NCBI RefSeq assembly: GCF_018388465.1
Contig: NZ_CP074404.1
Coordinates: 2,232,001-2,296,000 of the forward strand
DNA: 64,000 bases
From: Cellulomonas fengjieae
Lineage (GTDB): Bacteria > Actinomycetota > Actinomycetes > Actinomycetales > Cellulomonadaceae
Reading direction: 5' to 3'
Position numbers and translations under genes: made by a program. This document shows, one piece after another, positions 53,205 to 60,686 of the stretch. Numbering within the stretch: the stretch's first letter is position 1; each line of letters opens with the position of its first letter. Under the pieces are notes generated by a model, which did no database searches, was not told the origin of the DNA, and saw nothing but the letters and a program-made list of their open reading frames with translations.

Positions 53205-53662
53205 CTAGGTTGGGCTTCGCCGTGAGCAGGGCGTGCTGACCTCCCGAAGCGGTCGGTGTACGACAACTCGTATCCCGACCACGAGCTCCTCGCGGCGTCG
53301 ACCAGCCTGCTGTCAGCTTCCTGCAGTACCACGACGTCGGCATCCAGTTCCGCGACCACGGCAACTACCGTCCGAGGAAATGGGCATGTCCGGCCCACTT
53401 CCTCGGACGGGGTCACGTTCCGGCTGGGCGCCCCCGCCGAATGACGACAGCCGCAGCAACTGCGATGGCGATGACACCCAGTAGGACCGCACCCGCGCGA
53501 AGCCGGGCCGGCTGGGCCCTGCGGGATCGCGAGGGTGAGGACCGCGACACCGAGGACGGCAAGAGCGCCCACGACGTACGCGTTCCAAACCCGATGGCTG
53601 CGAGCCGCGGCGACGAGCAGCAGGGCTACCGCCACTACGGTCGTTGGCCAGATCATGCGCAA
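53198..53662 (-). pseudogene. Truncated, frameshifted endonuclease/exonuclease/phosphatase-family gene
   Basis: A minus-strand frame starts with two hydrophobic segments (VVAVALLLVAAA, AYVVGALAVLGVAVLTLA) and ends VVAVVAELDADVVVLQEADSRLVDAARSSWSGYELSYTDRFG, the start of an EEP-type phosphatase/nuclease domain. The middle is out of frame (other frames carry the expected hydrophobic residues), and the C-terminal half is missing at the AbiEi-like gene promoter. Interpreted as the remains of a membrane-anchored EEP protein, cut by insertion of the neighbouring unit. Confidence 0.5.
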
Positions 53663-53892
53663 TTGGGCTGGCTGGGACGGATGCCTACCGTGCGGTCTTT
53701 GTCGTCTTTAGACTTGTTGGGTTCCGCACCCGCACCCGCACCCGCACCGACGCCGTGAAGAGCACCTCTGCGTCGGGTAACAGGCACTTTCACCACAGAT
53801 GGGGTCTTCACCAGGTCAGCATCGAGCCGGGGCCAGGCGGGCGGACCTCAACCGTTGGTGCCGCGCAGCAGGTCGAGCTCGCGCGGCGCTCC

Positions 53893-53944
53893 TGTCAACG
53901 GCGGCTGAATCCTGATCAGGGATCGACGTCAGAATGTTGACCAC
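53893..53944 (+). repeat. IS21 left terminal inverted repeat
   Basis: It begins TGTCAACGGCGGCTGAATCC and holds two related internal units (CTGAATCCTGATCAG and CAGAATGTTGACCAC), matching the right end in inverted orientation. GCTCC precedes it. Confidence 0.85.
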
Positions 53945-54014
53945 CCCTGAGCGGAGGACGTTCATGCAGTGAGGTGCCACTTGGCGCGTTTCGAGATGGT
54001 GGACGTCGGTAGGT

Positions 54015-54491
54015 TTATTGCCCGACCTCGAACTCGTAGGTCGCCGGTTGCTGTCGATCGTCGCGGATAGTCACGGTGCCCGCGGGCGTGCCGGCGGGCA
54101 CGTGCACCTCGACGGCGAAGCCCATGTCCGGACCGCCGGGGTCGAGGTTGCCCAGATTGACGACGTCACCGCCGGGCAGCGTCGCGGTCAGGTGCACCGG
54201 AGCCAACGGCTGGAGGGGTTCGTTGCCGCCGGTGTCGTTGCACGTCGTCGTGTACCAGTGCCCGTAGATCGTGATGGCGCCCCCGGAACTCACGGTCGGC
54301 ATCGGCGCTCCGAACGCACCGCTCGGCGGCTGGTCATCGAGGTACGGTCCGACGCACGACGCGCTCGACCCGCCGCCCAGCGAGCCGCTGCATCCGGCGC
54401 AGAGCATCACCAGCGCAGCGGCGACGAGTTGGCGGCCGGCCCTGGGCGGGCAGTGTCGAAGGAGTGCGCCGCGTCTCGGCTCCGCTGACAT
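54015..54491 (-). CDS. Lipoprotein carried as cargo by the IS21 element
   Basis: About 158 aa: a basic N-terminus, hydrophobic segment and lipobox LCAGC, then a secreted beta-rich domain. The domain has YGHWYTTTCNDTG, VHLTATLPGGDVVNLGNLDPGG and VHVPAGTPAGTVTIRDDRQ, which looks like an Ig/CARDB-type fold. It lies inside the IS21 ends, downstream of istB on the same strand. No similar protein is recognised. ATG 54491 is chosen; ATG 54503 is also possible. Confidence 0.7.
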   Translation of the reverse strand: MSAEPRRGALLRHCPPRAGRQLVAAALVMLCAGCSGSLGGGSSASCVGPYLDDQPPSGAFGAPMPTVSSGGAITIYGHWYTTTCNDTGGNEPLQPLAPVHLTATLPGGDVVNLGNLDPGGPDMGFAVEVHVPAGTPAGTVTIRDDRQQPATYEFEVGQ

Positions 54492-54579
54492 GCACCAGAT
54501 CATGACGCGGCGCGGCGGCCATGTCGTGCACTTGAGATTCCGATTCGGATACGGCCCGGGCGCTCTCAACGATGGCCGT

Positions 54580-55368
54580 TCAGTCTGCGCCAGCTGCGGG
54601 TGGGCGGCCGAGGTCGCGGTTCTTGAGCCGGTAGGAGTCGCCCTTGAGGGCGATGACGTCGGCGTGGTGGACGAGGCGGTCGATCATCGCAGCGGCGACG
54701 GTGTCGTCGCCGAAGACCTCGCCCCAACGTCCGAACGGCTTGTTCGAGGTGACGATCAGGGAGGCGCGTTCGTAGCGGGCCGAGACGAGCTGGAAGAACA
54801 GGTTTGCGGCCTCGGGCTCGAACGGAATGTAGCCGACCTCGTCGATCACAAGCAGCGGGTAGCGGCCCAGACGGCGCAGCTCGTCCTGCAGGCGTCCGTC
54901 GTGGTGCGCGGTCGCGAGCCGGTCGACCCACTCGGACGCGGTCGCGAACAGGACCCGATGCCCGGCTTGGCAGGCGCGGACCGCGATCCCGGTCGCGAGG
55001 TGGGTCTTGCCGGTGCCGGGCGGGCCGAGGAACACGACGTTCTCCCGGGCGGTCACGAAGTCCAGCGTCCCGAGGTGGGCGATCTGGTCGCGGGGCAGCC
55101 CGCGGGCGTGCTCGTAGTCGAAGTCCTCCAACGACTTGCGGCCCGGGAACCGGGCGGCGCGGATCCGCCCTTCCCCGCCGTGGGCTTCACGGGCAGCGAC
55201 CTCGCGTTGCAGGCAGGCCGCGAGGAACTCCTCGTGGGTCCAGGACTCCGCCCGAGCCCGCTCGGCCAGCCGGTCGACCGCGTCACGCAGGGTCGGGGCC
55301 TTCAGCGCGCGGGTCAGGAACGCGAGCTCGCTGGTCACGTCCCGGGCCGGGGCCTTGGTGGCGGGCAT
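54580..55368 (-). CDS. istB: IS21 transposition helper ATPase
   Basis: A 262-aa AAA+ ATPase that activates IstA and selects targets. Walker A is LGPPGTGKTHLA and Walker B is LLVIDEVGYIPF; sensor-type TSNKPF and MIDRLVHHADVI follow as in the IstB/DnaC family. The ATG shares a base with the istA stop (TGATG). Confidence 0.95.
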   Translation of the reverse strand: MPATKAPARDVTSELAFLTRALKAPTLRDAVDRLAERARAESWTHEEFLAACLQREVAAREAHGGEGRIRAARFPGRKSLEDFDYEHARGLPRDQIAHLGTLDFVTARENVVFLGPPGTGKTHLATGIAVRACQAGHRVLFATASEWVDRLATAHHDGRLQDELRRLGRYPLLVIDEVGYIPFEPEAANLFFQLVSARYERASLIVTSNKPFGRWGEVFGDDTVAAAMIDRLVHHADVIALKGDSYRLKNRDLGRPPAAGAD

Positions 55369-56591
55369 CAGGCGACCTCGGTCACGCCGAACGCGGCGTC
55401 GTAAGCGGAAAGGTCACGCTGCTCGACCTCGTCGGCGGGCGAGGCCGGTGGTCGGTGGGCGGCAGTGTGGGACATCGCCAACGCGGCAGCCTTATGGTCC
55501 TGGTCGGTGAAGGTCTGCCAGCGCGCCCAGGACCGCTCGTGGACAGCGACGACCCTCGAGCCCAGCCGGACGGTGACCTGGCGCATGTCAGCGAGCACAT
55601 CGACGAACCGGCCGACCGCGACCGGGTCCACCGAGTAGTCGTTGGTGCCCAGACGCACGTAGTGGTCCCGCGGCAGCCGGACCCGCGCCCGCCAGCCGAG
55701 CTGCGGAGCCACGGGCGGCAGGACGAGCATCGCGTCCCGGTCGACCGACCACCGGTCCACCGGCCGGCAGCCCAGGGCGCGGTGCTGGCGGGCATTCGCG
55801 ACGGGCAGCCAGCCGGCCAGCTGGGCGTTGAAGTCGTCGGGGCCGGTGAACACCCGCCCGGGCAGGAACGAGGTCTCCAGGAATCCGTTCGCCCGCTCGA
55901 CCAGGCCTTTGGCCTCCGGGTCCCGAGGCCGGCACTGATGCACCCCGATGCCCAGAACCCCACGGAACGCCTCGAACTCCTCAGTGAGCTTGGGTTTGCC
56001 GGCCCGCCAGGACCCGACTGCGGACTCGTTGTCCCAGACCAGCTCGCGGGCGACCGCACCCATGCCCTGTAGCAGCGCCCAGTGCCCGGCGATCAGATCG
56101 GGCGCCTGCCGCGACGGCAGCATCAGCGCGAACATCATCCGCGAGTAGCCCGAGACCATCACCAGCACCGGTGGTGAGCCGACCTGCCCCGCACCCAGTG
56201 GCACGTCGACTGGAGGGAACCACAGGTCGCACTGCAACCGGTGCCCCGGCTCGTAGGTCGTGCGCGTGGCCGGGTCCGGCGGCAGGTAGTACGGGCGCAG
56301 AACCCGCACCCGGTCCTTCAAGATCGTCAACGAGCGCGCCCAGCCGATCCGCTGCGCGATCACCGTCGCCGGCATCGTTGGACACGAGACCAGCAACCCG
56401 CGGATCTGTGGTTCGACCTCGTCGACCAACGACCCCCGGGCCGGGCGCTCATACTTCGGCGGCCGATCAGAGGCCAGCGCCTTCTTGACCGTGTTCCGCG
56501 CGATCCCGAGCCGGCGCGCGATCGCCGAGATCGCCATCCCCTCGACCCGACGCAGCCGACGGACCTCTGCCCAGTCCTCCACACCGATCAC
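55368..56591 (-). CDS. istA: IS21 transposase
   Basis: A 407-aa DDE transposase. An N-terminal HTH (AISAIARRLGIARNTVKKAL) precedes the catalytic core, with the first Asp in LQCDLWFPP, the second in LVWDNESAV and the Glu in AKGLVERANGFLE. A C-terminal beta-barrel domain contains RLPRDHYVRLGTNDYSVDP. It starts 74 bases inside the right end of the element, as expected. Confidence 0.95.
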   Translation of the reverse strand: MIGVEDWAEVRRLRRVEGMAISAIARRLGIARNTVKKALASDRPPKYERPARGSLVDEVEPQIRGLLVSCPTMPATVIAQRIGWARSLTILKDRVRVLRPYYLPPDPATRTTYEPGHRLQCDLWFPPVDVPLGAGQVGSPPVLVMVSGYSRMMFALMLPSRQAPDLIAGHWALLQGMGAVARELVWDNESAVGSWRAGKPKLTEEFEAFRGVLGIGVHQCRPRDPEAKGLVERANGFLETSFLPGRVFTGPDDFNAQLAGWLPVANARQHRALGCRPVDRWSVDRDAMLVLPPVAPQLGWRARVRLPRDHYVRLGTNDYSVDPVAVGRFVDVLADMRQVTVRLGSRVVAVHERSWARWQTFTDQDHKAAALAMSHTAAHRPPASPADEVEQRDLSAYDAAFGVTEVA

Positions 56592-56613
56592 CCTCCGCAG
56601 GATCGCGGCAAAG

Positions 56614-56665
56614 ATGGTCAGATTTCAGCCGACGATCCCTGGTCAGTATTCAGGCGTCGCCGACA
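56614..56665 (-). repeat. IS21 right terminal inverted repeat
   Basis: Read inward on the minus strand it begins TGTCGGCGACGCCTGAATAC and contains CTGAATACTGACCAG and CTGAAATCTGACCAT, pairing with the left end. GCTCC follows directly outside. Confidence 0.85.
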
Positions 56666-56819
56666 GCTCCGCCATCCCTTCACCGTGAGAAGCCCAGTTG
56701 CGAGTCCGCACGTCCCCTGCCGGTTCAGGATCTGTCGTCGACGTGCGGCAACTCATCCATCGGCACCGACCCGCGTTGTGGGTGGACGAAGGGAACCCCC
56801 GGCTCGTCGCAGTCAGGTT

Positions 56820-56938
56820 GCGCTCGAAGGAGGGAAGCCGCTGACGGAGTTCGCCCGCGAGGTGCAGTCTGCTGCGAGATGACCGCCGGAGCCGAGGCTC
56901 GATCCATGTCCACAGAGGACGTCCGTTCGTTCCCCTGA
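56820..56938 (+). pseudogene. Fragment of the first tyrosine recombinase gene
   Basis: The sequence closely matches 46880-46997 of the intact recombinase gene (ACGGAGTTCGCCCGC..GAG, then CCATGTCCAC.GAGGACGTCCG). It encodes LTEFAREVQS in one frame, with a one-base deletion before TGCTGCGAGATG that breaks it. The match ends at GTTCCCCTG, exactly where the second copy of the ~345-bp repeat begins. Confidence 0.8.
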
Positions 56939-57279
56939 CCACCGCCTTGTCAGGGTCCTAGGACTCGAGCATCGGCAGCCAGATCCGCCCTCGCCGGAGC
57001 CAGATCCCCTGCACTGCTGCTGCCCCACGTTCGGCCAGGAGCTGGTCGACGAGTCCAGCACGTTGCAGTTCAGCGCGCAGCGCTTCGAGAGTGTGTTCAC
57101 CGTCCGCTGCCGCCATCGTGCAACTCCCAACCCACAACCGGCCACGCATCGGGACGCGATGCCGAGCTCACTCAACCCAGCGGCGGGCGCCGCTCATCGC
57201 GGGCACCGGGCGGTCTTGGCGGCGTAAAGACTCCGCTTCCCGTCGAGAGTGGTCAAGGCACCAAGGCCGCGGCGCGATC
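56936..57279. repeat. 344-bp direct repeat, copy 2
   Basis: Second copy of the segment at 50493-50838. Its left edge abuts the recombinase fragment and its right edge abuts a RecC-like fragment, so both borders are recombination junctions. It contains the intact small ORF at 56958-57116. Confidence 0.8.
56958..57116 (-). CDS. Small helical protein in repeat copy 2
   Basis: A 52-aa protein with one acidic/basic helix (EHTLEALRAELQRAGLVDQLLAERGAAAV) and a C-terminal GRIWLPMLES. GGGAG lies about seven bases before ATG 57116. Copy 1 at 50677 keeps the helix but is frameshifted before WLPMLES. Conservation of the frame through many substitutions suggests past coding function. Family unknown. Confidence 0.5.
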   Translation of the reverse strand: MAAADGEHTLEALRAELQRAGLVDQLLAERGAAAVQGIWLRRGRIWLPMLES

Positions 57280-57475
57280 AGGTTGAGCACTGGGTCGCCC
57301 AGCGGCTCGCACACCGACTCGGTCAGGGCCGGGTGGGAGGCATCTGCGCTAACGTGCTGTTTGACCCGCCGTGGACGCTCGTGCACGAGGCCCTCGCGGC
57401 GACCATTGCCCTCAACCCCGACGGCGACCCGTGGCGTTCCGACCTGCTGGCGTGGCACGTTCTCGCCGCGATCAA
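57279..57475 (+). pseudogene. Internal fragment of an exodeoxyribonuclease V gamma (RecC)-like gene
   Basis: The frame opening at 57249 includes VEHWVAQRLAHRLG, GGICANVLFDPP and DPWRSDLLAWHVLAAI. These resemble the N-terminal region of actinobacterial RecC (V-x-x-W-x-x-QRLSHRLG, GVCAGV-x-FP, DPW-P--L-W-LL). Only about 65 residues remain and the sequence then diverges. The fragment begins exactly at the repeat border. Family call is by motif only. Confidence 0.5.
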
Positions 57476-57511
57476 GCAGTCAACTCACGCCATGCGACTC
57501 GTGCAGGTCGA

Positions 57512-58279
57512 CTATGGGCACAGCCCGCCAGTCCAAGGACACACCTGCGGATCGAAGTCCGCCGAGCACCGCTCCCGCAGAAACCGTGCGTTGTCTCCAA
57601 AGTCCGGCCTAATCCACCTCGCTGCAACCATCGCTGAGACGTGGCTTGCGTCGGCGTCACGAAGAGACAGCGCGGCCGATTGCACGTGACCGCCCGAAGT
57701 CCAGGTGTCGTCAACCAGGAGCACGTGCGAGCCCGTGGGCAACTTCGTCTCCGCTCGAAAATTGCCGGCATCCATTGAGCGCGGGCTGGCCGGAGCAGGG
57801 TTGGACACCAGCACGATCTCTTGTCCCGGTGCGGCGCTCGCAACAATCTTTCGGAGAGGGTGCCCATCGAGTTTTGCTGGGAGCGAGGGCACAAAACTCC
57901 AGTGTGTGACCGGCGCTCCGACCAGGCGACCTACGCATGCTGCATGGTCGGTGAGCGCAACGATCAGGAGCATCGCGACGATGCCGTAGTGCTCGGCCAC
58001 CGGCGGACGAGCCTTATACCCGCGCATGACGTACCCCGACTGATGGGTCGCGACGGCATACGTCAGCGGTGCGACCAGAGTCGCCGCCGCTCCGGCTGAC
58101 AGATGGGTCTTGCACCTGTAGCAGTGCGTGTAGCCGTCGACGGGCGTAGTGCAGGTCGCGCAGGTAGTGCGGTCCTCCCGAATCGGGTTGCGCAGGTATC
58201 CGCCCGCCTCCTGAACGAGGACTCTCCTAAACTGCGCAACTACCTCAGACGGAACGGCTGTCACGCTGGTGTTAGCCAT
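57512..58279 (-). CDS. Phosphoribosyltransferase-like protein (ShosT-like), A
   Basis: A 255-aa protein with two zinc-knuckle-like motifs (CATCTTP, CYRC) and a ComF/PRTase-like domain whose PRPP loop is HVLLVDDTWTSGGHVQSAAL (residues about 187-206). Upstream, APVTHWSFVPSLPAK and YKARPP fit the type I PRTase fold. The ATG at 58279 lies 19 bases inside the end of the DprA-like gene, so the two are coupled. A PRTase coupled to a DprA homologue is the layout of ShosTA toxin-antitoxin defence systems. Confidence 0.75.
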   Translation of the reverse strand: MANTSVTAVPSEVVAQFRRVLVQEAGGYLRNPIREDRTTCATCTTPVDGYTHCYRCKTHLSAGAAATLVAPLTYAVATHQSGYVMRGYKARPPVAEHYGIVAMLLIVALTDHAACVGRLVGAPVTHWSFVPSLPAKLDGHPLRKIVASAAPGQEIVLVSNPAPASPRSMDAGNFRAETKLPTGSHVLLVDDTWTSGGHVQSAALSLRDADASHVSAMVAARWIRPDFGDNARFLRERCSADFDPQVCPWTGGLCP

Positions 58280-59172
58280 CGCAGGGCGCCACTCACTGCG
58301 TCTCGATCGTCAACGATGCGCTCTACAGCGTTGACGACGTCCGCGATTCCGGCAGCAACGGTGACGCCCGGCCGTCCGCGAAGCGCCCGTGCCCACTCAT
58401 TTCTTTCGACGACGAGGTCGGTAAGGATCACAGGGCGCCCGTGCTCGACGGCCATACGCGCCTGGGCCCGAGCACCACTCTGCTCCCCGGCTTCCACAAC
58501 TACCGTCGCCAGCCCAAACCCAGACATCGTCGCGTTGCGCATCAGGAACGTGTGCTTCTGGGGTGGAGCGTCCGGCCAAAACTGCGACAAAAGCAGCCCT
58601 CGCCGCGAGATCTCCTCATGAAGGTCGCGATTGGCAGCAGGATAGACCTTGTTGATGCCGGTTCCAATGACCGCGACCGTGCGGCCGTGCGACTCAAGCG
58701 CCGCTCGATGTGCAGCGGTGTCAATTCCAAGGGCAAGTCCCGCGACAACAGAGATATCCAGTGAGACCAGAGAGCGTGCGACTGCGGTAGCGATCGCAAT
58801 GCCTCGTTCCGATGCGGCGCGCGAACCGACGACCGATACGGCCCGCTCGTCACGTCTGAGCTCACCTCGCGCGAAGAGGACCGGCGGTGCCTGATGAATG
58901 CCGCGAAGCCTCTCCGGGTACTCGTCATCAAGCACGGTCACGATCCTGTGGCCCTCGGCCGACCAGCGTTCAAGTTCGCGCCGGGCCACCGCGAGGGGGT
59001 CTTCCACGCCGGGTTCCTCGATGAGCGTCGCCTGCGTCGAGGAGTGCCAGACCGCCAGCGCGCTGCCCGCCTCCAATACATCAGCGGTGATCGCAGGCCA
59101 CCGTGCGCCGTTTGGCCGTTCGTTCAACAGCGCGACCAGAGCTGCGTGCTCTTCGCGTGCAGTGCTCAGCAT
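58261..59172 (-). CDS. DprA/Smf-like protein (ShosA-like)
   Basis: A 303-aa protein with the DprA Rossmann core: EYPERLRGIHQAPPVLFARGEL, VSVVGSRAASERG, SVVAGLALGIDTAAHRAALE, TVAVIGTGINKVYPAANRDLHEEI, then FLMRNATMSG and VVEAGEQSGARAQARMAVEHGRPV. The C-terminal winged helix of full DprA is absent. Its place in an island, coupled to a PRTase gene and divergent from another, argues against a competence role and for the antitoxin-like ShosA role. ATG 59172. Confidence 0.85.
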   Translation of the reverse strand: MLSTAREEHAALVALLNERPNGARWPAITADVLEAGSALAVWHSSTQATLIEEPGVEDPLAVARRELERWSAEGHRIVTVLDDEYPERLRGIHQAPPVLFARGELRRDERAVSVVGSRAASERGIAIATAVARSLVSLDISVVAGLALGIDTAAHRAALESHGRTVAVIGTGINKVYPAANRDLHEEISRRGLLLSQFWPDAPPQKHTFLMRNATMSGFGLATVVVEAGEQSGARAQARMAVEHGRPVILTDLVVERNEWARALRGRPGVTVAAGIADVVNAVERIVDDRDAVSGALRWLTPA

Positions 59173-59395
59173 GCACTCACACTACGGGTGGTCTTGCGGG
59201 CTCGACACATGTCGGCTCCCTGCCGTCGGCTGCTGAAAGTGAAGCATGCCGCCCTGCACCCACGCCCTCGTGGAGGTAGCTGGGTGCGGCGACCCGAAGT
59301 TCACCCGCATTGGGATCTGAGAGCCTCGTCGCCCGACTACGAGCGCGGCGTACTGTCCCGACGAGGCGGCGATCGCATCGTCACGAGGGGGCCAA

Positions 59396-60193
59396 GTGGC
59401 ATACCGAAACTTCGTCCGCCCTGCGTTGCCGATGACTGGGCACTCGCAGAGTGACTGGATGCGATGGCTCGACGAGGAGGGACTCCTCCAGCCTGTCGCT
59501 CCCGCGCCCTCGCGCAGCTGTCGGCGCTGTTTTGGCGCCGTCGGCGCGCGCGATGGTCGCCTATTCGACCATTGCCCGCAGTGCGGCCCACTCAGAAGCG
59601 ATCCGCTCGACGGGTTCGTCCCCGTTCTCTACACCACTGACGGCGCGCTCGAGTCGATGCTCCACAGCTTCAAGGACTGGCATGAGCGCGGACTTGCCGA
59701 CCACACATGGCTGAAGATCCCCCTCGGGTGCATCCTTGCCGACTTCTGGGGGCGACACGCTGCCTGCGTCGATCAGTTCTATGGGAGGTTCGACCTGGTA
59801 CTCGCGGTGCCCAGCGACAATCGGACACGCCGCTACAGCCAGCTGTCACTGATCAACGAGCTGCGGCAAACTCCGACGCTCGATCTCGTCGAGGGTGTCG
59901 TGATGAGGGACTTTACGCAACGACGTCCGCCGCGGCGCGGATATGAGCCCGGCGCGTACGTTGTGCCGGATCCTCGTCTCGTGGCTGGTCGCGCGATACT
60001 GCTGGTTGATGACACATGGACCACCGGCGCGACCCTTCGGAGTACCGCAGGCGCTCTCAAGTTGGCCGGGGCAGCCTCGGTTGTTGCCTTTACTCTAGGT
60101 CGGCAACTGAGTCCGGGATTCGGAAACTCAGCCGACCTTCTGCACGAGATTGGCGGCCGGAGCTGGTCAGCAACATGCGTGCTCTGCGCGTGA
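59396..60193 (+). CDS. Phosphoribosyltransferase-like protein (ShosT-like), B
   Basis: A 265-aa protein, paralogous in layout to the gene at 57512-58279: paired cysteines (CRRC and CPQC, residues about 43-64), LHSFKDWHERG, VLAVPSDNRTRRYSQLSLI, and the PRPP loop AILLVDDTWTTGATLRSTAGAL (about 201-222). GTG 59396 follows GAGGGGGCC. It is transcribed away from the DprA-like gene, 223 bp apart, so the cluster is PRTase-A, DprA, PRTase-B with a shared control region. Confidence 0.75.
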   Translation: MAYRNFVRPALPMTGHSQSDWMRWLDEEGLLQPVAPAPSRSCRRCFGAVGARDGRLFDHCPQCGPLRSDPLDGFVPVLYTTDGALESMLHSFKDWHERGLADHTWLKIPLGCILADFWGRHAACVDQFYGRFDLVLAVPSDNRTRRYSQLSLINELRQTPTLDLVEGVVMRDFTQRRPPRRGYEPGAYVVPDPRLVAGRAILLVDDTWTTGATLRSTAGALKLAGAASVVAFTLGRQLSPGFGNSADLLHEIGGRSWSATCVLCA

Positions 60194-60479
60194 GCTAAAG
60201 ACGTTGCTCCCACAGGTGGACGCACTCCAAATCGGGAGACGCCGAGCTGCACTGGTGCTATCCGCGAAGTTCGCAACGAGCGACCGCCACATCCTGACAG
60301 CCAGCGGTACCCCCGCCGAGCTCTAGCCCCATGTTGCTGCCGCGAGGGGCCAGATTCCCGGACCACTAGACGACATGAGCAGAGATACGTCTCGCCGATC
60401 CAGCCGGCCCAACTTCGTCAGGCGCTTCCCCACCCCGGCGCCGTCCGCGTTGAATCCCGACCCTGCGGCTCGGTCCAGG

Positions 60480-60628
60480 TCACCGACGACCCGCGACTTT
60501 GGCCATCCATCGGCGCAGGGACGGCTCGCTGATCCTCGATCGGACGCGATCTTCGCGACCTGTCGCTGACCACTACGGGCCAGGTCCACTGCTCGGCGCC
60601 GGAACTCCGGCAGCTTGGCTGCAGGCAT
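60480..60628 (-). pseudogene. Frameshifted IS3-type OrfA remnant
   Basis: The frame from ATG 60628 reads PAAKLPEFRRRAVDLARSGQRQVAKIASD. After a one-base shift the other frame continues RISEPSLRRWMAKVAGRR. This is the N-terminal half of an IS3-family OrfA related to the one at 43294-43581. The rest of the 60194-60686 interval holds no recognisable gene. Confidence 0.65.
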
Positions 60629-60686
60629 CCAAGACTTCTCTCCCGAGCCGATCATCGCCTCAGATTTGGTGTCCGGGAAAAGCGGG

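Larger units (their letters stand above)
53893..56665 (-). mobile_element. Complete IS21-family insertion sequence with cargo gene
   Basis: The element is 2,773 bp. Both ends begin TGTC and share an imperfect inverted repeat of about 50 bp, including TGAATnCTGAnCAGGGATCG and a second internal unit TGACCA. The element is flanked by the 5-bp direct repeat GCTCC (53888-53892 and 56666-56670), which shows a target duplication. It carries istA, istB and, between istB and the left end, a lipoprotein gene. All genes and ends look intact, so it may be active or recently inserted. Confidence 0.9.

Noticed and set aside
53720..53750. Short CCGCAC-type tandem repeat, considered as a CRISPR-like or microsatellite array
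   Set aside because: Only a few units of about 6 bases with no spacers; a trivial low-complexity run.
57512..59172. Reading the DprA-like and PRTase genes as normal competence genes (dprA, comF)
   Set aside because: The DprA-like protein lacks the usual C-terminal winged helix, overlaps a PRTase gene inside a mobile region, and has no competence neighbours.
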